The notes below the pieces were generated by a model. The model was given only the letters and a program-made list of their open reading frames with translations. It had not been told where the DNA came from and made no database searches. From Streptomyces noursei (lineage in GTDB: Bacteria > Actinomycetota > Actinomycetes > Streptomycetales > Streptomycetaceae), in contig NZ_CP070326.1 in the NCBI RefSeq assembly GCF_016917755.1, positions 1,240,001-1,304,000 of the forward strand: a stretch of DNA of 64,000 nucleotides, read 5' to 3'. Made by a program: the position numbers and the translations under genes. Below are positions 11,176 to 20,522 of this stretch, piece by piece (positions within the stretch are counted from its first letter, which is position 1; each line of letters opens with the position of its first letter).

Positions 11176-12800
11176 CGACGAGTACGACGTCGGAGTCGTC
11201 GGCCGCCGCTCCGCTGCTGGACCTGCAGGCGCTGGTGGTGGCGGTGCGCAGGCGGCGCCGCCTCTGGTGCTCGATGGCGCTGCTGGGGCTGCTCGTCGGC
11301 GCGGCGGTGGCGGTCCTGCTGCCGTCGCCGCCGGCCGCGGTGGCCAAGGTGCTGGTCGCGCATCAGGAGGACCAGCCGAACGACCCCGGCACGCTGATCC
11401 GCACCGACGTCGCGCTGCTGGGGACCACGCGGATCGCCGACCAGGCCCTGCAGACCCTCAAGTCCCGGGAAAAACCCGAGGACTTCATGCGGGACTACCA
11501 CGGGACCGGCCTGACCAACAACCTGCTGCAGATCGATGTGACGGGTGACAGCGACGCGGCAGCGGTGGCCCGCGCCAAGGCGCTGGCCGACGCGTTCGTC
11601 GCGGACCATGTACGGCGGATGTGGGAAGCCGCGAAGGCCGAGGCCAAGGCCCTGGACGACCAGCGTGACCGCATGCGGGAGGAGCTCGCCCAGGTCAACA
11701 AGGCGATCGGGGACCGAGTGCCGAACAGCGATCCGAAGGAGTCCGCGAGCATCGAGTCGCGCTTCGCCCGCCGGGCCGAGCTCAACTCGCGGATCGCCGA
11801 CTTCGACCAGCGGGCCGAGGAGGCGCGCACCGGCACGCCCCGGGTGGTCTCCGGCACGCAGATCGTGGACGCCCCGCGCGCGGTGCGGCAGTCCCTGCTC
11901 AAGGCCGCCGTCACCGACGCCGCGATCGGGCTCGTCCTCGGACTGGTCCTGGGGCTCGCGGTGGCCGCGGTCGGCGTGGTGGTGGCGGACCGCCCCGTGT
12001 TGCGCCGGGACATCGCGGCGAACCTGGGCGCCTCGGTCGTCGCGGAGCTGCCCCGCCGGCCGGGCAGGCTGTGGCAGCGCCGACGGAGCCGGGCGGCACG
12101 CGAACGGCTCGTCGTGTCCCTGGCCCGCACCGCGCGCGGCGCCGAGGAACCGATGTCGCTGCTGGAACTGGGCTGTGCACGCAGCACGAGCGAGATCGCC
12201 CTGGACCTCGCCGGGGCCCTGGGATCGGACGGGCCAGTGGTGATCATCGATGGTCTGCCCGGCTCGCAGCTCGCCGGCCGCCGGCCGAAGCCGGGAGGCC
12301 CGAGCGTGGTCAGCGGCGAGCGTGCCGCGGCCGTGTCGCACGAGGAACGCCGGCTCGGCGTCGGCTCGGTCGCGCCCGGTACGGCGTGGACCGACCTCCA
12401 GTACCTCGGTACCCGGACCGTGCTCGTCGTGCGTGCCGGGCACGGCAGCGCCGCCTGGCTGCACACCGTGGCGCGCCAGCTCGCGGACCAGCGCATTGCG
12501 GTGATCGGTGTGGTGCTGATCGATCCCGATCCGCGGGATCGGACCGACGGCACGCTGTGGGACGGGCTGGAGACCGCGCTGCGCGGCCAGCACGAGCGGC
12601 CGGCCCGGCAGAACGGTGGGGGTACCTCCCACGCCGTCCAGGCAGTGGGGGAGGGCCGGCGGCGCGCGGAGCGGCAGCCGATGTGGGCCAGTGGGGCCTC
12701 CCCTGCTCATGGGGGTCCCCCCGCGCGAGCGAAGCCGAGCGTGGGGGTGGAGTTGCGAGCTCGGGGACGGGTCCCGGACGACGACCAGGAGGCGCGGTAG
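11172..12800 (+). CDS. Wzz-like chain-length protein with degenerate kinase-like tail
   Basis: A second co-polymerase protein, 542 residues, starting with GTG in a GTGA overlap. Membrane segments lie near residues 33-55 (LWCSMALLGLLVGAAVAVLL) and near 240-270, flanking a long coiled-coil-rich loop. The C-terminal domain resembles the bacterial tyrosine kinase part of Wzc proteins, but where the Walker A loop should be it reads ELGCARSTSEIALDLA and lacks GxxGxGK[ST]. It is therefore likely a pseudokinase or only a scaffold. The last 65 residues come largely from two palindromic repeats (12615-12654 and 12691-12750), so the C-terminus may be newly added. Confidence 0.83.
   Translation: MTTSTTSESSAAAPLLDLQALVVAVRRRRRLWCSMALLGLLVGAAVAVLLPSPPAAVAKVLVAHQEDQPNDPGTLIRTDVALLGTTRIADQALQTLKSREKPEDFMRDYHGTGLTNNLLQIDVTGDSDAAAVARAKALADAFVADHVRRMWEAAKAEAKALDDQRDRMREELAQVNKAIGDRVPNSDPKESASIESRFARRAELNSRIADFDQRAEEARTGTPRVVSGTQIVDAPRAVRQSLLKAAVTDAAIGLVLGLVLGLAVAAVGVVVADRPVLRRDIAANLGASVVAELPRRPGRLWQRRRSRAARERLVVSLARTARGAEEPMSLLELGCARSTSEIALDLAGALGSDGPVVIIDGLPGSQLAGRRPKPGGPSVVSGERAAAVSHEERRLGVGSVAPGTAWTDLQYLGTRTVLVVRAGHGSAAWLHTVARQLADQRIAVIGVVLIDPDPRDRTDGTLWDGLETALRGQHERPARQNGGGTSHAVQAVGEGRRRAERQPMWASGASPAHGGPPARAKPSVGVELRARGRVPDDDQEAR
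12615..12654 (+). repeat. Intragenic palindromic repeat, copy C
   Basis: CCTCCCAC (12625-12632) pairs with GTGGGGGAGG (12645-12654). It starts with GGTGGGGGTACC and is translated in frame as GGGTSHAVQAVGEG near the C-terminus of the Wzz-like protein. Confidence 0.7.
12691..12750 (+). repeat. Intragenic palindromic repeat, copy D
   Basis: G/C-rich palindromic element containing GGGGGTCCCCCC and then GCGAGCGAAGCCGAGCG. It is translated in frame near the end of the same gene as copy C, 36 nt downstream of it. Confidence 0.7.
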
Positions 12801-12803
12801 GAC

Positions 12804-14738
12804 ATGTGTGGCATCGCAGGGACTTACCGATGGCCGGACGGGAAGGTCGTGACCGACCGGCTCACCGACACCCTCGCCCACCGCGGTCCGGACGGGGCGG
12901 GCCGGTACAGCCACCCCGCCGGTGACGGCGAAGTGCACCTCGGGCACCGCCGGCTGGCCATCATCGACCTGTCCGACACCGGCGCCCAGCCGATGGTCTC
13001 GGGCGGCCTGGTCCTGACGTACAACGGCGAGCTGTACAACGCGCCCGAGCTGCGTGCCGAGCTGGCGGCCGCCGGGGTGCGCTTCCGCGGTACCTCCGAC
13101 ACCGAGGTGGTGCTGGAGGCGTGGCGGCACTGGGGCACGGACTGCCTGCCCCGGCTGCGCGGCATGTTCGCGTTCGGGATCTTCGACGAGCGCAGCGGTG
13201 AACTGGTGCTGGTCCGCGACCAGTTGGGGATCAAGCCGCTGTTCCTGCTCCGGCGCGGCGAGGGTCTGGCGTTCGCCTCCGAGCTGAAGGCGCTCGCCGC
13301 CGCGACCGGCGGGTCGCTGCAGGTGGACCATGCGGCGCTGGTGGCCTCGCTGCTGTACTACTGGGTGCCGGACACGCGGTGCGCGTTCCGCGAGGCGGAG
13401 AAGCTGCCGCCGGGCAGCTGGCTGAGGTGCCGGCCCGACGGCCGGGTGGAGCGCGGCCGGTTCTGGAACCTGAAGCACGTGGCCGCCGAGGGGCGGGAGC
13501 GGGCCCGGAGCGGCGAACGGCCGGACCTGGCCGCCGTCGTCGAGGAGTCGACACGCCGTCACCTGCTCTCCGACGTGCCCGTGGCGACCTTCCTCTCCGG
13601 CGGTCTGGACTCCAGCTACCTGACCGCGCTGGCGGCCCGCGACCGGCCCGGGATCTCCGCCTACACGATCGGGTTCCGCGCCGAGGACGCCAGGTTCGAG
13701 GCGATGCCGGACGACCTGCGCTATGCCCGGCAGGTGGCCGGGCGGTTCGGCGTAGACCTGCACGAGATCGAGATCGCTCCGAACGTGCTCGACCTGCTGC
13801 CGCAGATGACGTACCACCTGGACGAGCCGATCGGCGACCCCGCCGCGATCAACACGTTCCTGATCTGCTCGGCCGCCCGGGACGCCGGGGTCAAGGTGAT
13901 GCTGTCGGGGATGGGTGCCGACGAGCTGTTCGCCGGGTACCGCAAGCACCTGGCCAACCTGATCGCGCTGCGCTACCAGCGCGTCCCGCGACCGCTGCGG
14001 CGCGGCCTGTCCCGGGTCGTGGACCGGCTGCCGGTCGCCACGGCCCGCCGCGGGTACCGGTCGGTGCGCTTCGCGAAGCGGTTCCTCTCCTTCGCCGACC
14101 TGCCCGAGGAGACCGCGTTCCGGCGCAGCTACACCATGTACGACCAGGACGAGTTGCTCGCCCTGCTCGATCCGGACCTGGCCGGGACGGTCGCGGACGT
14201 GCTGACCGAGCACGCGGACATCTACCAGGACAACGACCTCGACGACTTCGTCAACCGCATGTGCCTGGGCGACGCCCGGATGTTCCTGCCGGGCCTGAAC
14301 CTCACGTACACCGACCGCTCCAGCATGGCCGCGTCGACCGAGGTGCGGGTGCCGTACGTGGACGTCGAGGTGGTCAGGGCGGCGTTCGCGGTGCCGGGCG
14401 ATCGCAAGATCGTCGGGCGGCAGGGCAAGGCCGTCCTCAAGGAGGCGGCCACCTCGATCCTGCCCCGGGAGATCGTCTACCGGCCCAAGGGCCTGTTCAG
14501 CGCCCCGCTGCGCGCCTGGATGAGCCGGGATCTGGCACCGCTGGTGCGCGAGGTGGTGCACGACGGCGTGCTCGTCAATTCCGGTTTCCTGCGCCGCGAC
14601 GCGCTGTCGCGCATGGTCGCCGAGGACGCCGCCGGGCAGCGGGACTTCTCCAAGCATCTGTGGCATGTGCTGACCCTCGAGTACTGGTATCGCGGCGCGA
14701 CCTCCGGGTCCGGCCCGAGCGCTCGCTCGTCGGCGTAG
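12804..14738 (+). CDS. Asparagine synthase (glutamine-hydrolysing) family
   Basis: AsnB-type amidotransferase of 644 residues. The N-terminal class II glutaminase domain begins MCGIAG with the nucleophile Cys2. The C-terminal synthetase domain has the ATP-pyrophosphatase loop SGGLDSS at residues 265-271 and a second conserved stretch SGMGADELFAGY. In polysaccharide clusters such enzymes may amidate uronic acids or sugar carboxylates. With the AlgD-like dehydrogenase present, uronamide formation is plausible but not shown; a housekeeping asparagine role is the alternative. ATG at 12804 directly follows the upstream stop. Confidence 0.93.
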   Translation: MCGIAGTYRWPDGKVVTDRLTDTLAHRGPDGAGRYSHPAGDGEVHLGHRRLAIIDLSDTGAQPMVSGGLVLTYNGELYNAPELRAELAAAGVRFRGTSDTEVVLEAWRHWGTDCLPRLRGMFAFGIFDERSGELVLVRDQLGIKPLFLLRRGEGLAFASELKALAAATGGSLQVDHAALVASLLYYWVPDTRCAFREAEKLPPGSWLRCRPDGRVERGRFWNLKHVAAEGRERARSGERPDLAAVVEESTRRHLLSDVPVATFLSGGLDSSYLTALAARDRPGISAYTIGFRAEDARFEAMPDDLRYARQVAGRFGVDLHEIEIAPNVLDLLPQMTYHLDEPIGDPAAINTFLICSAARDAGVKVMLSGMGADELFAGYRKHLANLIALRYQRVPRPLRRGLSRVVDRLPVATARRGYRSVRFAKRFLSFADLPEETAFRRSYTMYDQDELLALLDPDLAGTVADVLTEHADIYQDNDLDDFVNRMCLGDARMFLPGLNLTYTDRSSMAASTEVRVPYVDVEVVRAAFAVPGDRKIVGRQGKAVLKEAATSILPREIVYRPKGLFSAPLRAWMSRDLAPLVREVVHDGVLVNSGFLRRDALSRMVAEDAAGQRDFSKHLWHVLTLEYWYRGATSGSGPSARSSA

Positions 14739-14775
14739 AAGACGGCGAAGACGGCTTAGAAGCAAGGGGACTTGG

Positions 14776-16971
14776 GTGAAACAGGTTGTGCAGAACTACA
14801 AGAGCGGTGAGCTGGCGGTGCTCGACGTGCCGGTGCCGGGGTGCAAGCCGGGCGGTGTGCTGGTCCGCAGCGCCTACTCGCTGATATCCACCGGGACCGA
14901 GCTCATGAAGGTCTCCGAGGCCGGTATGTCGATGTTGGGCAAGGCCCGCTCCCGGCCGGACCAGGTGGCCAAGGTCATGCAGAGCGTGGCCACCAACGGG
15001 CTGCCCGCCACCTACCGCAAGGTGATGGGCAAGCTGGACTCCTACACGCCGCTGGGCTACTCGCTGTGCGGGGTGGTCGAGCAGGTCGGCACCGGGATCG
15101 ACGAGGTGAAGGTCGGCGACCTGGTGGCCTGCGCCGGCAACGAGCACGCGCTGCACGCCGAGCTGAACTGGGTGCCGAAGAACCTCTACGCCCGGGTGCC
15201 AGACCGTCTCGCGCCGCGGCACGCGGCCTTCGGCACCGTCGGGTCGATCGCGTTGCAGGGCGTCCGCCGCGGCGAGCCGCAGCTCGGCGACGTGGCGCTG
15301 GTCATCGGCCTCGGCCTGATCGGGCAGTTGGTGGTGCAGCTCCTCGTCGCCTCCGGAGTCCGCGTCGTCGGGGTCGACCCCGACCCGGTGCGCTGCGAGC
15401 TGGCGGAGCGCCTGGGCGCCGCGTCCTGCGGCGATCCCGCGTCCGCGGCCGTGGAGGCCGCCGTCGCCGAACTCACCGACGGCCACGGCGTGGACCAGGT
15501 GTACCTGGCCGCCGGCGGCGGCAGCAACCAGCCCGTCGAACTGGCCGCCCGGCTGTGCCGGGACCGCGGCCGGGTCGTCGACATCGGCAAGTGCCGCCTG
15601 GACCTGCCGTGGAACGCGTACTACGAGAAGGAGCTCGACGTCCGGTTCTCCCGCTCCTACGGCCCCGGACGCTACGACCCGGAGTACGAGCTCGAAGGGC
15701 GCGACTACCCGATCGGCTATGTGCGCTGGACCGAGCGCCGCAACCTGGCGTGCTTCCTCGACCTCGTCGCCCGCGGCCGCGTCGACGTGGAGCCCTTGGT
15801 CTCCCACGTGGCCGACTTCGACGACGCCGTCGAGACGTACCAGCGCCTGAAGGACGGCGACTTGAAGGCCGTGGCCGTGCTGTTCCGCTACCCCCCACAC
15901 GCGCCGGAGGCCCCGGCCCCGGAGGTTGCCGTGCCCGCGGTCAACGTGCGGCCAAGGCCGGCCCGGGCCACCAGGACACCGGTCCGCCTCGCGTTCGTCG
16001 GCGCGGGGAACTACGCGACGTCGATGCTGCTGCCGCACCTGGCACAGCGCGACGGCGTCGAGCTGTCGGCCGTCGTCACCACGACGGCGCTGTCCGCGGC
16101 CAACGCGCAGCGGAAGTTCGGCTTCGCCCAGGCGACCACCGACCTGGACGCCGTGCTCGGCGACAAGGCCATCGACGCGGTGTTCGTGGTCACCCGCCAC
16201 AGCTCGCACGCCGAACTGACGCGCAAGGCACTCCTTGCCGGCAAGGCGGTGTTCGTGGAGAAGCCCCTGGCGCTCACCGAGGACGAGCTGACCGGCGTGC
16301 TCGCGGCGGTGGAGGAGTCCGGCAACGACCGGCTGCAGGTGGGCTTCAACCGCCGGTTCGCGCCGCTGCTGACCGAGGCCGGGAAGCGGTTCGGCGCCCG
16401 GACCGGCCCGGCGCACCTGCGCTACCTGGTCAACGCGGACCGGCTGCAGCACGGCAGCTGGTACCTCCAACAGGGCACCGAGGGCTCGCGGTTCGAGGGC
16501 GAGGGCGGACACTTCGTCGACACGGCGAGCTGGCTGCTCGGCGCCGACCCGGTCTCGGTGTACGCGGTCGCCTCGTCCGGCAACGAGGGCGGCGGTGACA
16601 TCCAGGCTGTGCTGCGCTACCCGGACGGGTCCACCGCCACCATCAGCTACGTCACCAGCGGTGCGCCCGGGTTCCCCAAGGAGACCCTGGACCTCGTCGC
16701 GGACGGCAAGGTGCTGCGGCTCGACGACTTCGTCCGCGCCTCGGTGTATTTCGCCAGCACAGCCGGCCGCAAGAAGTGGGTCAGTGCACGGCTGCCCAAG
16801 GCCCGGGACAAGGGCCAGTCCGCCGAACTGGCCGCGTTCGTCAGGGCCGTGCGGACCGGCGGGCCGATGCCGGTGCCGCTGGAGTCGCTGGTCGCCACCA
16901 CGGCGGCCACCCTCGCCGTGCGGGCCAGCCTGGCCGGCGGCGCACCGGTGACGTTGGCGAGGACGCGATGA
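14776..16971 (+). CDS. Two-domain oxidoreductase: zinc-type alcohol dehydrogenase fused to Gfo/Idh/MocA
   Basis: Fusion protein of 731 residues. Residues 1-375 form a medium-chain dehydrogenase of the zinc alcohol dehydrogenase type with Rossmann motif GLGLIGQLVVQ. Residues about 400-731 form a Gfo/Idh/MocA sugar oxidoreductase with AFVGAGNYATSM and the conserved VEKPLAL. Such fusions often sit next to heparinase-fold proteins in surface-polysaccharide clusters, as here. It probably oxidises or reduces a sugar during repeat-unit assembly; the exact reaction is unknown. GTG at 14776 has AAGGGGA upstream. Confidence 0.9.
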   Translation: MKQVVQNYKSGELAVLDVPVPGCKPGGVLVRSAYSLISTGTELMKVSEAGMSMLGKARSRPDQVAKVMQSVATNGLPATYRKVMGKLDSYTPLGYSLCGVVEQVGTGIDEVKVGDLVACAGNEHALHAELNWVPKNLYARVPDRLAPRHAAFGTVGSIALQGVRRGEPQLGDVALVIGLGLIGQLVVQLLVASGVRVVGVDPDPVRCELAERLGAASCGDPASAAVEAAVAELTDGHGVDQVYLAAGGGSNQPVELAARLCRDRGRVVDIGKCRLDLPWNAYYEKELDVRFSRSYGPGRYDPEYELEGRDYPIGYVRWTERRNLACFLDLVARGRVDVEPLVSHVADFDDAVETYQRLKDGDLKAVAVLFRYPPHAPEAPAPEVAVPAVNVRPRPARATRTPVRLAFVGAGNYATSMLLPHLAQRDGVELSAVVTTTALSAANAQRKFGFAQATTDLDAVLGDKAIDAVFVVTRHSSHAELTRKALLAGKAVFVEKPLALTEDELTGVLAAVEESGNDRLQVGFNRRFAPLLTEAGKRFGARTGPAHLRYLVNADRLQHGSWYLQQGTEGSRFEGEGGHFVDTASWLLGADPVSVYAVASSGNEGGGDIQAVLRYPDGSTATISYVTSGAPGFPKETLDLVADGKVLRLDDFVRASVYFASTAGRKKWVSARLPKARDKGQSAELAAFVRAVRTGGPMPVPLESLVATTAATLAVRASLAGGAPVTLARTR

Positions 16972-18974
16972 CGGTGAGCTCGGGGAGTCCGGGCTGGTAC
17001 CTGCGCCGGCTGTCCCGGATGGGACCGCGGGAGGTCGCCGGCCGGGTGGGCGACGCGGTGCGCAGGCGGCGGTGGCGGTCGGCGCGGCCGCACTGCCCGA
17101 GCGTGTCCGGCGCCCGGTTCGCCGCGGTACTGCCCGCCGGGACGATCGCCGGCATACCTCCGGACGCCGCGAAACGCCTCCTCGCAACGGCGGACCGGCT
17201 GATGGACGGGCACGCCGAGTACTTCGGGGTGGTCCGCGAGGACCTGGCCGCCCCGGACTGGTGGTACGACCCGAAGACCGGGCGCCGGGCCCCGGGGGGC
17301 TACGCCTTCGACGTGCCGTACCGGAACGAGGACGCGGTCGGCGACATCAAGCAGATCTGGGAACCGTCCCGGCATCAGTACCTCACCGTGCTGGCCGCCG
17401 CCTACGCGATCACCGGCGACCAGCGGTACGCCGAGCGCGTGGCCGAGCACCTGCGGTCGTGGTGGGCGGCCAACCCACCGCTGCACGGCGTGCATTGGGT
17501 CAGCGGCATCGAGCTGGGCATCCGGCTGCTGTCCTGGGTGTGGATCCGGCGGCTGCTCGACGGCTGGCCGGGCGCGGCCGCTCTGTTCGAGGGCAACCCG
17601 GTGGCGCTGAACCAGATCTGGCACCACCAGCGCTGGCTGGCAGCCTTCCCCAGCCGGGGGTCCTCGGCGAACAACCACGTCATCGCCGAGGCCGCCGGGC
17701 AGTTCGCCGCGGCCTGCGCGTTCGGATGGTTCCCCGCCTCGGCGCGTTGGCGGGCCGGCGCGCTGCGGTCGCTGGAGCGGCATCTGCGCGGCAACACCTT
17801 CCACTCCGGCCTCAACCGCGAGTTGGCGACCGAGTACCACGGACTCGTGCTGGAGCTCGGCCTGGCCGCGGTGGCCGAGGCGGATGCCGCCGCCGTGCCG
17901 GTCCCCGCGACCGTCCGACTGGTCCTGCTGCGGATGACCGACGCGCTCGCGGCCGTCGTGGACAGCCGGTTGCGGCCGCCGCGCCAGGGCGACGCGGACG
18001 ACGGGCACGGTCTGGTCGTGGACGGCGCGGGCACCGACCGCTGGGCCTCGCTGTTGGCCACCGGCGACGCCGTGTTCGGTCGGCTCGCCTGGTGGCCGAC
18101 GGTGACCGGCACCGATGTGCGCACCCCGCTGCTGGCCGCGCTCATCCGGCCGTACGCGAAAGTCGGAACGGCGCCGGCCGTGACCCGCCCGGCGAGCCGA
18201 CCGGCCCATTTCGCCGACGCGGGGATGACCATCCTGCGCGGTCCGGGGGAGATCTGGTGCCGCTGCGACGGCGGTCCGCACGGCTTCCTGTCCATCGCCG
18301 CGCATGCCCATGCGGACGCGCTGTCCGTGGAGGTCCGGCACGACGGGGTGGACGTGCTCGCCGACCCGGGGACGTTCTGCTACCACGGGCAGCCCGAGTG
18401 GCGGCAGTACTTCCGGTCCACCCTCGGCCACAACACCCTGCGGCTGGACGGCAGTGACCAGTCCGTCTCCGGCGGCCCGTTCCTGTGGACCCGGCATGCC
18501 AGGAGCCGCGTCCTGACCGCGGACACATCCGATGAGGGTGTGGTCCGCTGGTGTGCCGAGCACGACGGCTACCAGCCGTCCGTGCACCGCCGCCGGGTGG
18601 AACTGACCGCCGAGAAGAAGGAGTTGACGGTGGTCGACGAGGTGCGCGGCCCGCGCCGGGCCGTGCACCTGGCGTTCCACCTCGGCCCGGCGATCGCCGC
18701 GGACCTGGTGGGGAACCGGGCAGTGCTCACCTGGATCCGGGACGGCGAGGGGCGCTCCGCGGTGCTCGACCTGCCCGGGCAGCTGAGCTGGCGTGCGCAC
18801 CGCGGCGAGAGCGACCCTTCCCCAAGCTCTTCGAGCAGGGGATACCCCATGCTGGGCTGGTACTCCGCCGGCTTCGGGCGCAAGGAACCCACCACCACGC
18901 TGGTCGGCACCGGCTTCGTCGACGGCGCTGCGCCGTCAGGGAAGTTCACCACCGTGCTCAGGTTCCGCGGCTAG
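16968..18974 (+). CDS. Heparinase II/III-family protein
   Basis: 668 residues with the heparinase II/III architecture: an N-terminal alpha-helical toroid (ANNHVIAEAAGQFAAA, TEYHGLVLELGL) followed by a beta-sandwich part with HAHADALSVEVRHDG. Family members cleave acidic polysaccharides by beta-elimination. No clear signal peptide is visible, so it may act inside the cell or be a modifying enzyme. Start ATG overlaps the previous stop (ATGA). It is consistently paired with the fused oxidoreductase in other polysaccharide loci (family knowledge). Repeat copy B (18807-18848) is built into its C-terminal region. Confidence 0.88.
   Translation: MTVSSGSPGWYLRRLSRMGPREVAGRVGDAVRRRRWRSARPHCPSVSGARFAAVLPAGTIAGIPPDAAKRLLATADRLMDGHAEYFGVVREDLAAPDWWYDPKTGRRAPGGYAFDVPYRNEDAVGDIKQIWEPSRHQYLTVLAAAYAITGDQRYAERVAEHLRSWWAANPPLHGVHWVSGIELGIRLLSWVWIRRLLDGWPGAAALFEGNPVALNQIWHHQRWLAAFPSRGSSANNHVIAEAAGQFAAACAFGWFPASARWRAGALRSLERHLRGNTFHSGLNRELATEYHGLVLELGLAAVAEADAAAVPVPATVRLVLLRMTDALAAVVDSRLRPPRQGDADDGHGLVVDGAGTDRWASLLATGDAVFGRLAWWPTVTGTDVRTPLLAALIRPYAKVGTAPAVTRPASRPAHFADAGMTILRGPGEIWCRCDGGPHGFLSIAAHAHADALSVEVRHDGVDVLADPGTFCYHGQPEWRQYFRSTLGHNTLRLDGSDQSVSGGPFLWTRHARSRVLTADTSDEGVVRWCAEHDGYQPSVHRRRVELTAEKKELTVVDEVRGPRRAVHLAFHLGPAIAADLVGNRAVLTWIRDGEGRSAVLDLPGQLSWRAHRGESDPSPSSSSRGYPMLGWYSAGFGRKEPTTTLVGTGFVDGAAPSGKFTTVLRFRG
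18807..18848 (+). repeat. Intragenic 42-bp repeat, copy B
   Basis: 38 of 42 bases match copy A at 10861-10902. It is read in frame as ESDPSPSSSSRGYP within the heparinase-family gene. The shared CTCTTCGAGCAGGGGATACC core and the GGGGATACCCC palindrome identify the same family. Confidence 0.85.
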
Positions 18975-18982
18975 GGGGGCGC

Positions 18983-20521
18983 GTGGGAATCAAGAGGCGG
19001 CACTGGGCGTCCGCGGCGGCACCGCTGACGCTGGCCCTGCTGGCGGCGACCGGCTGTGCGAGCACACCAGGCGCCCGGGCGGAGCCGACCGCCGCGCCGA
19101 CCACGTCCGGGGTGCTGTCCACGTCCCTGGCCCGGGTGTGCGGCAGGCCCGCGGCCGGGCCGACGCAGGCACCGGCGGGTGCGGTGCCGGTCGACCCCGC
19201 GGAGGTCGGTGACCTGGCAGCGAAGACCAAGAGCAACCCCCCGAACACCACGTTCTGGCTTCGACCGGGCAAGCACAGGCTCGACCCGGATCGCTATGCC
19301 CAGGTCGTCCCCAAGGAGGGGGACCGCTACCTCGGTGCGCCGGGCGCGGTGCTCGACGGTCGGGAGAAGAACCAGTACGCGTTCGGCGGTACCGCCCGCG
19401 ACGTCACCATCCGCTATCTGACCGTGCAGGGTTTCGTCGCGCCGCAGAACGAGGGCGTGGTCAACCACGACTCGGCCGACGGGTGGGTGATCGAGCACGC
19501 GACGATCCAGGACAACTCCGGTGCCGGGCTGATGGCCGGTGCCCACCAGCGGGTCCGCGCCAACTGCCTGCGCGACAACGGACAGTACGGAATGAACGCG
19601 TACACGACCGGCGGCCGGGTCAGCGACCTGGTGGTCGAGGGCAACGAGATCGTGGGCAACAACACCGGCGACTGGGAACGGCGGCGGCCGGGCTGCGGCT
19701 GCACCGGAGGCGTGAAGTTCTGGGCCGTCAACGGCGCCGACGTACGCGGCAACTGGGTGCACGACAACCGCGGAACAGGGCTGTGGGCGGACACCAACAA
19801 CAACGACTTCCGCATCGAGAACAACGTGCTCGAAGCCAACGACGGCGCCGCCCTGATCTACGAGACCAGCTACAACGCGGTCATCCGGAACAACACGATC
19901 CGGCGGAACAACTGGGTCGAGGGCCGCAAGGCGGCCGACCGCGGCGACAACTTCCCGTTCGCGACCGTCTATCTGTCCGAGTCAGGTGGCGAACCACGGA
20001 TCCGGGCCCGCACCGACGAGATCGAGATCTACCGGAACGTGCTGGAGGACAACTGGTCCGGGATCACCCTGTGGGAAAACGCCGACCGGTTCTGCAACAG
20101 CCCGGCCAACACCTCGTCCGGTGACTGCACCCTGCTGGTGCGGGACCCCCACCGCTGCGCGGAGCCGGCGATCGCCAGTCCACCGCTCTACGCCGACTGC
20201 CGGTGGAAGACCCAGCGGGTGGACATCCACGACAACCGCTTCGTGCTGGACAAGTCCGTCGTCAAGTGCACGGCGAGGTGCGACCGCATGGCGGTGCTCG
20301 CCAACTACGGCACCTATCCGGACTGGTCGCCGTACAAGGGCGACCGGGTGGCCGAGGCGATCACCGACAAGCAGCACAACCGCTGGCACGACAACGTCTA
20401 CCTCGGACCGTGGACATTCGTCGCCCACGATCCCAGTCAGGTGCTCGACTCCGGGCAGTGGCGGGGCACGCCGTACCGGCAGGACGCGGGCAGCACCCTT
20501 GACCCACGGGCCGGTGGTTGA
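18983..20521 (+). CDS. Secreted right-handed beta-helix lipoprotein
   Basis: 512 residues. The N-terminus has basic residues (GIKRRHW), a hydrophobic segment and a lipobox-like LLAATGC, followed by a Thr/Pro/Ala-rich linker: a probable lipoprotein with a slightly atypical -3 residue. The body has repeated beta-helix rungs with many Asn turns (DNSGAGLMAG, NNVLEANDGAALIYE, NTIRRNN), as in polysaccharide lyases and mannuronan epimerases of the parallel beta-helix class. It probably binds, cleaves or epimerises the exported polymer outside the membrane. GTG at 18983 follows GGGGGG. Confidence 0.85.
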   Translation: MGIKRRHWASAAAPLTLALLAATGCASTPGARAEPTAAPTTSGVLSTSLARVCGRPAAGPTQAPAGAVPVDPAEVGDLAAKTKSNPPNTTFWLRPGKHRLDPDRYAQVVPKEGDRYLGAPGAVLDGREKNQYAFGGTARDVTIRYLTVQGFVAPQNEGVVNHDSADGWVIEHATIQDNSGAGLMAGAHQRVRANCLRDNGQYGMNAYTTGGRVSDLVVEGNEIVGNNTGDWERRRPGCGCTGGVKFWAVNGADVRGNWVHDNRGTGLWADTNNNDFRIENNVLEANDGAALIYETSYNAVIRNNTIRRNNWVEGRKAADRGDNFPFATVYLSESGGEPRIRARTDEIEIYRNVLEDNWSGITLWENADRFCNSPANTSSGDCTLLVRDPHRCAEPAIASPPLYADCRWKTQRVDIHDNRFVLDKSVVKCTARCDRMAVLANYGTYPDWSPYKGDRVAEAITDKQHNRWHDNVYLGPWTFVAHDPSQVLDSGQWRGTPYRQDAGSTLDPRAGG

Positions 20522-20522
20522 G

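Noticed and set aside
10740..14765. Very long minus-strand open frame (over 1300 codons) opposite the Wzz and asparagine synthase genes
   Set aside because: It lies antisense to well-supported genes, has no domains and is rich in Arg/Gly/Pro, as expected for antisense frames in very GC-rich DNA.
14575..17187. 870-codon minus-strand frame opposite the fused oxidoreductase
   Set aside because: Antisense shadow with no recognisable motif.
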